A stretch of 64,000 nucleotides of DNA, taken from NCBI RefSeq assembly GCF_020037125.1, contig NZ_JAIQDG010000001.1, positions 434,001 through 498,000 on the forward strand, read 5' to 3'. Positions 9,352-18,494 of this stretch are shown in pieces. Origin of the DNA: Myxococcus sp. RHSTA-1-4. Lineage in GTDB: Bacteria > Myxococcota > Myxococcia > Myxococcales > Myxococcaceae. The position numbers were made by a program, and so were the translations under genes. The notes under the pieces were generated by a model. The model was not told the origin of the DNA, ran no database searches, and worked only from the letters and a program-made list of their open reading frames with translations. Within the stretch, counting starts at the first letter, position 1, and every line of letters starts with the position of its first letter.

Positions 9352-9984
9352 ATGAAACGCCTGCTGCTGTCGACCGCTACCGTCCTGTCCCTTCTCGGCA
9401 CGGGCTGCGCCGCCACCTCGGGCGCCCAGGCCTCCACCCAGGGCGTGCTCCTGGGCAACGCGTCCGTCGAGCCGCTGCGGCTGGAGGGCACCACCATCAC
9501 CGGCCCCAACTCGTCGCTGGCCATCGAAGGGGACGGCATGCGCGGCCGCTTCCGCACCCGCCCCGTGGCCCTCCAGTGGAACTACCAGGAGGTGACCGGC
9601 TCCGTCGGAGAGCTGTCCACCCACCTGCAACTGGCCGAGGGGGACGACACCCGCGTCTGGGGCACCTTCGCCGGCATGGCCGTGGACCTCACCGAGGACG
9701 GGACCTGGATGCACGGCCGGGTGGGCCAGTGCGCCTATGCCCTCAAGCGGGAGGGGGACACCTTCAAGGGCATGCGCGACTGCGGCAACAGCCTGGAGCG
9801 AGGCGTCGAGGTCTCCTTCCCCCAGGAGCTCACGGCCAGGCCGGTGGGCGAGCGGGCCGCGCTGATGGCGTTCATGCTCGTCAACACCAAGGCGACGGCC
9901 TCGGCCCCCAGGATGGCCCCCAAGCCCCGGGGAGGCACGGAGCGCTTCGGCGAAATCACCAGCTGCCGCATCCCGGCCTTCTGA
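9352..9984 (+). CDS. Putative lipoprotein, inserted opposite to the hpf-ptsN series
   Basis: A 210-residue secreted protein. Its N-terminus MKRLLLSTATVLSLLGTGC is a lipoprotein signal with Cys19, although the residue at -3 is not the usual Leu. The remainder is beta-rich, with repeated GTFAG/GRVGQ-type strands and two further cysteines (QCAYALKRE, MRDCGN). I do not recognise the family. The ATG has GGAGG 6 nt upstream. A strong terminator follows 50 bp downstream. It runs against the flow of the surrounding hpf and ptsN genes, so it was probably inserted. Confidence 0.8.
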   Translation: MKRLLLSTATVLSLLGTGCAATSGAQASTQGVLLGNASVEPLRLEGTTITGPNSSLAIEGDGMRGRFRTRPVALQWNYQEVTGSVGELSTHLQLAEGDDTRVWGTFAGMAVDLTEDGTWMHGRVGQCAYALKREGDTFKGMRDCGNSLERGVEVSFPQELTARPVGERAALMAFMLVNTKATASAPRMAPKPRGGTERFGEITSCRIPAF

Positions 9985-10035
9985 GGTTCCCGGGAGCCTG
10001 GGGGAGATACCCCGGCCACACACCGGGCCAGGGCC

Positions 10036-10080
10036 GGCGCGCTCCGTCTCCCGGGGGGGTGACGGGGCGCGCCATTTTTT
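10036..10080 (+). terminator. Rho-independent terminator of the 9352-9984 gene
   Basis: GGCGCGCTCCGTC (10036-10048) pairs with GACGGGGCGCGCC (10061-10073) over 13 bp with one G-U pair. The loop is 12 bases and ATTTTTT follows. It acts on the plus strand; no T-tract is present on the other side. Confidence 0.85.
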
Positions 10081-10088
10081 CGGCCCGC

Positions 10089-10763
10089 TCAGGTGCCGGT
10101 GGCGGCGGCCGCCGTGGCCGGCGGGTGCGGCTCGATGAGGCCGTACTGGCCATCCTTGCGCCGGTAGACGATGCACAGCGCGTCCGACTCCACGTTGTGG
10201 AAGACGTAGAAGTCGTTGTTCATCAGGTTCATCTGCATCACCGCCTCATCCACCGACAGGGGCTTGATGGCGAGGTGGGTGGCGCGCACCACGCGGGCGG
10301 AGGGCGGCACGGGCGAGGGAGCCGCGGCGGCGGGCTTCGGCTCGGGCACGGCGGCGAGTCCCGGGGCCTCCCCGGCGATGGCGGCCAGCTCCTCCGCGTC
10401 CGGCAGCTCGAACACGGCGTGGCGGACCTTGAGCTGGTTCATCAGGTCCTGCCGGTGGTGGACGCGCTCGCGGCCGTGGTGCGTCTTCAGCTTGTCGCGG
10501 TAGCGCCGGAGCTGGCGCTCGATTTTGTCCATCGCCAGGTCGATGGACGCGTACATGTCATCACTCTTCTCCCGCCCGCGGAGCACCCACGCCCCGGAGT
10601 GGATGGTGATGTCCGCATGATGGAGGTGGCGCTCCAGGTACAGCACCACGTGGGCTTCGCCGGCCCGGTCCAGCAACCGGTTGACCCGTTCGACCTTCTC
10701 GCGTGCGTACTCCTTGAGGGAATCGGACGCTCCGAACTGACGGAAGGTGATGTTGAACTGCAT
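10089..10763 (-). CDS. hpf: Ribosome hibernation promoting factor, long form
   Basis: A 224-residue protein with an N-terminal HPF/YfiA domain (residues 1 to about 105, with the basic MDKIERQLRRYRDKLK helix). An Ala/Pro-rich linker follows, then a C-terminal dimerisation domain (about 160-224, with the motif NNDFYVFHNVESDALCIVYRRKDGQ seen in pieces). Long HPF dimerises 70S ribosomes into inactive 100S particles in stationary phase. It holds the usual place between rpoN and ptsN, although a lipoprotein gene intervenes upstream. The ATG start is at 10763. Confidence 0.95.
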   Translation of the reverse strand: MQFNITFRQFGASDSLKEYAREKVERVNRLLDRAGEAHVVLYLERHLHHADITIHSGAWVLRGREKSDDMYASIDLAMDKIERQLRRYRDKLKTHHGRERVHHRQDLMNQLKVRHAVFELPDAEELAAIAGEAPGLAAVPEPKPAAAAPSPVPPSARVVRATHLAIKPLSVDEAVMQMNLMNNDFYVFHNVESDALCIVYRRKDGQYGLIEPHPPATAAAATGT

Positions 10764-10824
10764 GCGTGGCTGCCTCCTAGGGAGAGAGGGGAGCTCCGTG
10801 ACGGATCAGAAACGGTCTGCACAC

Positions 10825-10860
10825 GGGAAAGCAACCCACCCCCCCAGGTTGCTTCTTCCC
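10825..10860. promoter_or_regulatory. Hairpin upstream of hpf
   Basis: GGGAAAGCAACC and GGTTGCTTCTTCCC pair with a 2-base bulge around a C-rich loop. It lies 62 bp upstream of the hpf start, in the 294-bp gap after the lipoprotein gene. It could end the upstream transcript or act in the hpf leader; the following T-tract is weak. I see nothing else in this gap. Confidence 0.35.
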
Positions 10861-11057
10861 AGGTGCACCCCACGTCCGAGGCCGGACATCCGCCAGCCAC
10901 CCGGCGTCGCTGGAATCGGCCTCCCTTCTGGGCAGCAGCGGCGAGCGTGCTAGAATCGCGCGCCGCGTCAACCCAGGCGGGCACCTGCCCGCCCATGACG
11001 CCCGGAATCTCCGCGTCGACGTAGCTCGACTCGTCCGAGGCACGGGGCCACGCCGCG

Positions 11058-11840
11058 CTACTGCACGGCGACGACGACTTCCTCCGAGTGGAACAGCGTG
11101 CCCCCACACGAGGCCACGCCGGTGCACTCCAGCACCGTGCCGGGCGCGCTCCCACTCAGCGTCAGCAGGTGGCTGGCCACGGGCGTGCTGGCGGGCACGG
11201 TGAGGGTGACGAGCCCCGCGTCCTGGGTGATGGGCAGGGTGGCGGCGGCCGTCCCCCCCTCCCGCAGCAGGGTGGCGGTGACGGGGCCCGGCACCTCCCC
11301 GTCCGGCTGCCAGCGGTACGAATACGACTGGCCCCGCGTCAGCCGGTCCGCCTCGCCGGCGCTCTCGAAGGAGAAGTAGCGCTTGGCCTTGCCCCCCTGG
11401 AGGACGAGCGAGACGGTGTGGCTGGCGTCCTGGAGGACGACGCGGGCGTCCTCGACGGGCTGCTCTCCCCAGACGTTGGGGTCGAAGTCCAGGAAGGCAC
11501 GGGTGGGCACACACACGTCCCGGCCGGCGGTGCCGTCGACGCCGCCCACCTCCAGGCGCATGGGCTCGCCGTTGAAGGTGGCGGTGACGCCCTCGGCCAG
11601 CCGGGTGCAGCGGCCGTCCTCCGCCAGGGAGAAGGTGACGGTGAAGCGGTGGGAGCCCGCGGGCTCCACGCCCTCGAAGAGGTCCGCGTCCGTGAGCGAG
11701 TAGGTGAGCGCGCGGTCCGCGAGCCCGGCCAGGGCGACAGTCTCTGATTCGAGGTCGCCACCACAGCCCACCAGCAGGGCGAGCACCCCGAGCGCGCCGG
11801 TGCGGACGCCGCGGGAGAACAGGGGAAGGGAGAGGTTCAT
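11058..11840 (-). CDS. Putative lipoprotein between rpoN and hpf
   Basis: A 260-residue exported protein with a signal peptide ending in the lipobox LVGC (Cys26). The mature part is beta-rich and contains a few cysteines (GRCTRL, RDVCVP, LECTGVASCGG). No known domain is recognised. It is codirectional with rpoN, 91 bp downstream of it, and followed by a 294-bp gap before hpf. This gene is not part of the classical rpoN cluster and may be lineage-specific. Confidence 0.8.
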   Translation of the reverse strand: MNLSLPLFSRGVRTGALGVLALLVGCGGDLESETVALAGLADRALTYSLTDADLFEGVEPAGSHRFTVTFSLAEDGRCTRLAEGVTATFNGEPMRLEVGGVDGTAGRDVCVPTRAFLDFDPNVWGEQPVEDARVVLQDASHTVSLVLQGGKAKRYFSFESAGEADRLTRGQSYSYRWQPDGEVPGPVTATLLREGGTAAATLPITQDAGLVTLTVPASTPVASHLLTLSGSAPGTVLECTGVASCGGTLFHSEEVVVAVQ

Positions 11841-11891
11841 ACGAACCGCACCCTATACCCCCATCACCCGGCCTCCGGGAGGCAAGCGCCG

Positions 11892-11912
11892 CGCTGGCAT
11901 GGGAGGCCAGCG
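11892..11912 (-). terminator. Hairpin after rpoN
   Basis: CGCTGGC and GCCAGCG form a 7-bp stem around ATGGGAG, 20 bp beyond the rpoN stop. No T-tract follows, so it is a weak terminator candidate or an attenuating structure before the lipoprotein gene. Confidence 0.3.
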
Positions 11913-11931
11913 GGCGAGCCGCCCCTCACGC

Positions 11932-13449
<1,518 letters not shown>

Positions 13450-13696
13450 GAGACGGTGTCTCCCGATTGATGCGGACCCATCTGAAACAAGGCCGCAATC
13501 AAAGACCGTGCCAACGTAACAAGAGCCTCTGACTTCGTCCAGTGGCGTGAAGGTGGTTCCCTGCTTGCATGCTCCAAATTCTGCAAGGAAACCAACAACT
13601 TACACAAACCCATCGTAACACGGACGTGTTCAGGGGCCGACGCAAAAGCGAGGCCAACCCATCCTAGTCACTCGGTTGTCAGGTGGCCAGTCGTGC
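13450..13696 (-). promoter_or_regulatory. rpoN upstream region, probable promoter
   Basis: These 247 bp between lptB and rpoN are clearly A/T-richer than the flanks. On the minus strand TTGTGT and CAGAAT lie about 18 bp apart within 13560-13610 and could be a weak sigma-70-type -35/-10 pair. I see no convincing -24/-12 box and no gene. Confidence 0.3.
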
Positions 13697-14437
13697 TCAG
13701 AGCGCCTGCTGCAGGCGGAACCGCTCTCCCAGGTAGACGGCGCGCGCCCGGGGCGAGGCGGCAATCTCCGCGGGGGTGCCCTCTTCGAGAATCTGCCCCT
13801 GTGCGATGATGTACGCACGGTCACAGATGCCGAGGGTGTCCTGGACGTTGTGGTCGGTGATGAGGACGCCCAGCCCGCGCTCCCGGAGGAGGAAAATCTG
13901 GCGCTGGAGGTCGCCCACGTTGATGGGGTCCACGCCGGCGAAGGGCTCGTCGAAGAGGATGAAGCGGGGCTGGGGGATGAGGCTGCGGGCAATCTCCGCG
14001 CGCCGGCGCTCGCCGCCGGAGAGCGTCTCGCCCAGGGACTCGGCGACGTGGGTGAGGCCGAACTCCTCCAGGAGCGTATCGGCGCGCTGCTGGCGGGCGC
14101 GCTTGTCGAGGCCCTTCTGCAATTCCAGCACGGACAGGAAGTTGTCGCGCACGGTGAGCTTGCGGAAGACGGAGGCCTCCTGCGGGAGGTAGCCCACGCC
14201 CCTGCGGGCGCGGCGGTGCATGGGCAGGTGGGTGAGGTCCTCGTCGCCCACGCGCACGCGGCCGGCCTCCGGCGTCACCAGCCCCACCACCATGTTGAAG
14301 CTGGTCGTCTTTCCGGCGCCGTTGGGGCCGAGCAGGCCCACCACCTCGCCGGGCGCGACGCTGAAGGACACGCCGCGCACCACCTTGCGGCGGCGGAAGG
14401 TCTTCTCCAGTCCCTCGGCCATCAGCTTCGCGCTCAC
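13697..14437 (-). CDS. lptB: LPS export ABC transporter ATPase
   Basis: A 246-residue ABC ATPase powering LPS extraction from the inner membrane with LptFG. It has Walker A GPNGAGKT (residues 37-44), signature LSGGE (139-143), Walker B FILFDEP (159-165) and the switch histidine in ITDHNVQD. The GTG start overlaps the lptA stop (GTGA), so translation is coupled. The order lptC-lptA-lptB is the conserved one. Confidence 0.96.
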   Translation of the reverse strand: MSAKLMAEGLEKTFRRRKVVRGVSFSVAPGEVVGLLGPNGAGKTTSFNMVVGLVTPEAGRVRVGDEDLTHLPMHRRARRGVGYLPQEASVFRKLTVRDNFLSVLELQKGLDKRARQQRADTLLEEFGLTHVAESLGETLSGGERRRAEIARSLIPQPRFILFDEPFAGVDPINVGDLQRQIFLLRERGLGVLITDHNVQDTLGICDRAYIIAQGQILEEGTPAEIAASPRARAVYLGERFRLQQAL

Positions 14438-14982
14438 TTCGACGTGCCTTTCTTCCGGCGCGGCGCCGGGGAGCTGGAAGGGGGTGGCTCGAAGATGATG
14501 ACGGCGTTCTCCACCTCGAGCCGCTCGCTTCCCAGGGTGAGGCGCACCTTCGTCCCGCGCATGTACGTGGTCCCCTGCCGGGCCTCGGGCGAGCCAGTCA
14601 CGACCAACACACCGGTGGGCACCTCGTATTCGGCGCGCTCGCCGCGGGCCATGCGGTCCCCGTCCTGCGCCTGCACGCCCCCGGTGCACACCACGCGCGT
14701 CACCACGCGGGGCTGGGTGTAGTAGGCGATCATCTTGTCGCACCGCAGGTCCAGGGTGCGGTGGGTGGCCTTCACGTTGCCCGTGAGGATTGCCTGGTTC
14801 TTCTCGCCGGTGATGAGGTCGGCCTTTATCTGCACCGGCTCCTTCAGGTCCGCGGGCGCCAGGGGGCTGGGGCCGCGAGCCCCCGCGTCGGCGGCGGGCG
14901 GCGTCCCCCCATCGGCCGGGGCCGCGGCGGCGGCCGGGACGGGTTGGGCGACGAAGAAGGCCATCACGAGGAACTCAATCAC
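14434..14982 (-). CDS. lptA: LPS transport periplasmic bridge protein
   Basis: A 182-residue exported protein with a short signal region ([18 protein letters not shown]), a Pro/Ala-rich spacer and the LptA/OstA beta-jellyroll (about residues 50-165, including [14 protein letters not shown] and [19 protein letters not shown]). It forms the periplasmic bridge for LPS. The start is GTG at 14982, overlapping the lptC stop by GTGA. The C-terminal tail is basic and Ser/Pro-rich. Confidence 0.92.
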   Translation of the reverse strand: MIEFLVMAFFVAQPVPAAAAAPADGGTPPAADAGARGPSPLAPADLKEPVQIKADLITGEKNQAILTGNVKATHRTLDLRCDKMIAYYTQPRVVTRVVCTGGVQAQDGDRMARGERAEYEVPTGVLVVTGSPEARQGTTYMRGTKVRLTLGSERLEVENAVIIFEPPPSSSPAPRRKKGTSK

Positions 14983-15527
14983 TCTGCCGCTCCCAGCACG
15001 GTTTCCACCGAGCCCGCGAAGATGAACGTCTCATCCGGGAAGGACAGCTCGAAGCGGTCCGCCCGCAGCCGGTAGTCCGGTCCCTTCACCGTCACGCCCT
15101 CGTTTCCATGCGCCCGCTGGGTGTTGGCGTCGTACGTCAACCGGGGAGTGCGGGCGACCATGCCCTCCCCCGTCCTGATGACCACACCGCCCGACCCCAC
15201 CAGCTGCTTGGACGCGAGATTGCCCTCCATATTCGGAGCGCTCACCTGCACGCCCCCCGAGACACCCGGCGGGGCCCCCTCGGAGGCCCGGGTGGGAGGA
15301 AGCATCAACGTGGCGTTGGTGCCCTGCACGTCGCCCCCGGCGCGCTGGTACGTCAGGCGCTCGGCGGTGCCGGAGAGGGTGAGCCGCTCACCCTCGTAGG
15401 ACTTCATGCGCGCGCCGTACAGCACCACCTGGGGTGGTGGCTCCTCCTGCTGGGGGCCCTGGGCACGGCGGGGCGAGCAGGCGGCGACGGCGAGCAGGAC
15501 GGCGAGGCTGGCGGACAGGCGCGGCAC
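14979..15527 (-). CDS. lptC: LPS export protein LptC, lipoprotein-like
   Basis: A 182-residue protein with the LptC domain (segments YLTL-type strands, GVTVKGPDYRLRADRFELSF at the C-terminus). Unlike the E. coli protein, which has a plain transmembrane anchor, the N-terminus ends in AVAAC (Cys17), a possible lipobox. This would change how LptC is anchored; signal peptidase II cleavage is inferred only. The GTG start is at 15527, 13 bp after the acyltransferase stop. Confidence 0.88.
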   Translation of the reverse strand: MPRLSASLAVLLAVAACSPRRAQGPQQEEPPPQVVLYGARMKSYEGERLTLSGTAERLTYQRAGGDVQGTNATLMLPPTRASEGAPPGVSGGVQVSAPNMEGNLASKQLVGSGGVVIRTGEGMVARTPRLTYDANTQRAHGNEGVTVKGPDYRLRADRFELSFPDETFIFAGSVETVLGAAE

Positions 15528-15540
15528 GGGGCCCTCCTTA

Positions 15541-16467
15541 TCACCGGGCCGCGGCCTTCGCCGCCTCCGGACGCGTCTTCCACCGCTGGTGCATCCACAC
15601 CCACTGCTCGGGCGTGCGGCGGATGGCGGCCTCGATGCGGGCGGACAGGGCGGCGGTCAACTCCAGGGCCGCGGCCTCGCGGTCCTCGACCTGGGGCACC
15701 GGCACCTCTTCCATGGAAAGGCGGTACCCCTCGCCCTCGCGGTGGCAGAAGCCCGTCACCACCGCCGCCCCGGTGCGGATGGCGAGGTCCGCCGCGGCGC
15801 GGGGCGTGGCGGCGAGCTGGCCGAAGAAGGGCACGAAGAGGGACTGCACCTTCGTGTCCTGGTCGATGAGGATGCCGAGGATTTCGCCGCTCCGCAGGGC
15901 GCGCAGCATGGCGCGCGCGGCGCCCTCCTGGCCGCGCCAGATGCTGCGCACGCCGCCCCGCTCCCGGAAGCGGCCCACCAGCTCCGTGAGGCGCGGGTCG
16001 GTGGTCTCCTTGGCGATGCTCTGGCTGGGGTAGCCCGCGCGCGCCACCCGCCGGGCGAGCAGTTCCCAGTTGCCCACGTGCCCGGAGACGAAGACGACGC
16101 CCTTCCCTCGCGCCAGGGCCGCCTCCAGCACCCGGCGGTCCTCCTCCGGCCAGGCCACCAGTCCCTCCAGCCCCCGGTCCAGGGCGCCGGTGCAGGCCAC
16201 CTCCAGCGCGGCGGCGCCCAGGTGGCTGAAGGCGGCGCGGGCCAGGGCCTGCCGCTCCGCGTCGGACTTCTCCGGGAAGGCCACCGCCAGGGACTTCAGG
16301 GCCTTGCGCCGCTCGCCTCCGGCCAGGGTGTAGGCCCATGCGCCCAGGCGCGCACCCAGGGCCCGGGCGGCCCCCAGGGGCAGGGGTTGGAGGAGTAACA
16401 GCACTCCGCGAATGAGCAGGTAGCGGAGGAAACGTTTGAGGCGCTTTGCTAAGGGAGGACGCTCCAC
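15541..16467 (-). CDS. Lysophospholipid/lipid A acyltransferase, LpxL/HtrB type
   Basis: A 308-residue inner-membrane acyltransferase. The N-terminal hydrophobic anchor (YLLIRGVLLLLQPLPLG) is followed by the HX4E active-site motif SGHVGNWEL (His130, Glu135) and the ILIDQDTKVQ segment typical of LpxL. It adds a secondary acyl chain to lipid A. As first gene of the lptCAB operon it links lipid A maturation to LPS export. The GTG start is only 17 bp from the divergent astB ATG, so its promoter must overlap astB coding sequence. Confidence 0.9.
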   Translation of the reverse strand: MERPPLAKRLKRFLRYLLIRGVLLLLQPLPLGAARALGARLGAWAYTLAGGERRKALKSLAVAFPEKSDAERQALARAAFSHLGAAALEVACTGALDRGLEGLVAWPEEDRRVLEAALARGKGVVFVSGHVGNWELLARRVARAGYPSQSIAKETTDPRLTELVGRFRERGGVRSIWRGQEGAARAMLRALRSGEILGILIDQDTKVQSLFVPFFGQLAATPRAAADLAIRTGAAVVTGFCHREGEGYRLSMEEVPVPQVEDREAAALELTAALSARIEAAIRRTPEQWVWMHQRWKTRPEAAKAAAR

Positions 16468-16484
16468 GAAGCGTTCAATACCCC

Positions 16485-17807
16485 ATGCGCGAATACAACT
16501 TCGACGGGCTCGTCGGTCCCACCCACAATTATGGCGGTCTCTCGCCCGGCAACCTGGCGTCTCAGAGCCATGGCGGGGAGCCCAGCCACCCCCGGGAGGC
16601 GGCGCTCCAGGGCCTGGAGAAGATGCGCTTCGTGTCCGGATTGGGCGTGGGGCAGGCGGTGCTGCCGCCCCAGCCGCGCCCGTCGCTGCGCGCCCTGCGG
16701 GCGCTGGGCTTCACCGGCACGGACGAGGAAATCATCACCCGCGCCGCGCGCGAGGCGGAGCACCTGCTGCGGCTGACGTCCAGCGCATCCGCCATGTGGA
16801 CGGCCAACGCGGCCACGGTGGCGCCGAGCGCGGACACGGCGGACGGCCGCGTCCACCTGACGCCGGCCAACCTGTCGCAGATGTACCACCGCGCGATTGA
16901 AGCGGAGACGACGCACGCGGTGCTGCGCGCCATCTTCTCCGACCCGCGGCACTTCACGGTGCACGCGCCGCTGCCGGGCAGCAGCCACTTCGCGGACGAG
17001 GGCGCGGCCAACCACACGCGGCTGGCCACGCCGGGACACGCGGGCGTGCACCTGCTGGCCTGGGGGCGCAGCGCGTGGCAGGACGTGCCGGGCCCCAAGC
17101 GCTTCCCGGCGCGGCAGACGCTGGAGGCGAGCCAGGCGCTGGCCCGGCTTCACAAGCTGGACACGAAGCAGGTGCTCTTCCCGCAGCAGCACCCGGACGG
17201 CATCGACGCGGGCGCGTTCCACACGGACGTGCTGGCGGTGGGCAACGAGCGCTTCCTGATGCTGCACGAACTGGCCTTCGTGGACCCCGCGGGCCTGCTC
17301 CAGGTGCTGCGCGAGAAGCTGGGTCCGGACTTCCGCGCGGTGGTGGCCACGAGCGCGGAGCTGCCGCCGAGGGACGCGGTGAAGTCCTACCCGTTCAACT
17401 CGCAGGTGCTGACGCTGCCGGACGGCACCATGGCGATTGTGGCGCCGGTTGAAGCCCAGGAGACACCCACGGCGCGCCGGTTCCTGGAGCGCGTGGTGGC
17501 CGAGGACACACCGGTGAAGGCGGTGCACTACCTGGACGTGCGCCAGTCGATGAACAACGGCGGCGGCCCGGCGTGCCTGCGCCAGCGGGTGTGGCTGACG
17601 GACGCGGAGCGCAAGGCGATTACCGCGGACGTCTTCTACACGCCGGCGCTGCACGACTCGCTGGCCGCCTGGGTGCGGCGGCACTACCGCGAGGTGCTGC
17701 GCCCCAAGGACCTCCAGGACCCGCAGCTCGTGCGCGAGACGATGACCGCGCTGGACGAGCTGACGCGCATCCTCAGGCTGGGGAACGTGTACGACTTCCA
17801 GCAGTGA
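16485..17807 (+). CDS. astB: N-succinylarginine dihydrolase
   Basis: A 440-residue enzyme hydrolysing N-succinylarginine to succinylornithine, CO2 and ammonia in the AST arginine degradation pathway. It has the family N-terminus YNFDGLVGPTHNYGGLS and the catalytic cysteine Cys364 in NNGGGPACLRQRV. Length fits E. coli AstB. The ATG at 16485 lacks a ribosome site; the divergent lpxL-like GTG is 17 bp away. No astA, astC, astD or astE adjoins it, so the rest of the pathway must be elsewhere. Confidence 0.93.
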   Translation: MREYNFDGLVGPTHNYGGLSPGNLASQSHGGEPSHPREAALQGLEKMRFVSGLGVGQAVLPPQPRPSLRALRALGFTGTDEEIITRAAREAEHLLRLTSSASAMWTANAATVAPSADTADGRVHLTPANLSQMYHRAIEAETTHAVLRAIFSDPRHFTVHAPLPGSSHFADEGAANHTRLATPGHAGVHLLAWGRSAWQDVPGPKRFPARQTLEASQALARLHKLDTKQVLFPQQHPDGIDAGAFHTDVLAVGNERFLMLHELAFVDPAGLLQVLREKLGPDFRAVVATSAELPPRDAVKSYPFNSQVLTLPDGTMAIVAPVEAQETPTARRFLERVVAEDTPVKAVHYLDVRQSMNNGGGPACLRQRVWLTDAERKAITADVFYTPALHDSLAAWVRRHYREVLRPKDLQDPQLVRETMTALDELTRILRLGNVYDFQQ

Positions 17808-17951
17808 GGCCCCCTCGCTCCCCCGTCCTACCGGCGGGCCCGCGGGCCCCCGGAGGGTGGGAATGGCCACGGGGGAGCCGGGAGGCGGCGGCGTACGATG
17901 GTCGCCCCCGGCCGGGGGACACACCTTCTCCGACGAGGAGGTGACATCCCC

Positions 17952-18473
17952 ATGATTCCCGAGTCCATCCAGCACTACCTCCGGCGCAACGGCGTGCGCT
18001 TCGAGCGGTACTGGCACCCCCACGCCGTGAGCGCCCAGGAACTGGCCCAGGCACTCCATGTCTCCGGCTGGCGCGTGGCGAAGTCGGTCATCATCCTGGC
18101 GGACCGGCAGCCCTGGATTTTCGTCGTGCCCGCCGCGGGCACGGTGGACCTGCGCCGCGTCCGGGACATCCTCGGCGTCCACGGCGTCCGGCTGGCCACC
18201 GAGGAGGAGTTCTCCCGCCACTTCCCGGACTGCGAGGTGGGCGCGGAGCCCCCCTTCGGCGAGCTGTATGGACTGCCCGTGGCCGTGGACGAGTCCCTCA
18301 GCCTGACGGACCGCCTGCTCTTCCGGGCGGGCTCACACGAGGAAGCCCTGGAGATGCGCTTCCAGGACTTCGCCACCCTGGAGTGGCCGCTGGTGGCCTC
18401 GTTCATCCAGGAGCAGCCACGGCAGGCCGTGGGGGTACCCCAGCTCGAAATGGAGTCCCACGCCCCCGCCTGA
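17952..18473 (+). CDS. YbaK/ProX-type aminoacyl-tRNA deacylase domain protein
   Basis: A 173-residue protein of the INS/YbaK editing-domain superfamily, which frees tRNAs from wrong amino acids. The conserved lysine lies in WRVAKSVIILAD, and the GELYGLPVAVDESL segment matches the domain's second half. The ATG at 17952 has a near-perfect GGAGGTGA site. The particular tRNA substrate cannot be told. The C-terminal tail (about 30 residues) lies outside the domain. Confidence 0.8.
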   Translation: MIPESIQHYLRRNGVRFERYWHPHAVSAQELAQALHVSGWRVAKSVIILADRQPWIFVVPAAGTVDLRRVRDILGVHGVRLATEEEFSRHFPDCEVGAEPPFGELYGLPVAVDESLSLTDRLLFRAGSHEEALEMRFQDFATLEWPLVASFIQEQPRQAVGVPQLEMESHAPA

Positions 18474-18494
18474 CGCGGAAGCCCCCGGGCCCGG

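Noticed and set aside
13560-13610. A sigma-54 box before rpoN (TGGCAC ... TTGC)
   Set aside because: The spacing between the GG and GC doublets is 14 rather than 10 bp.
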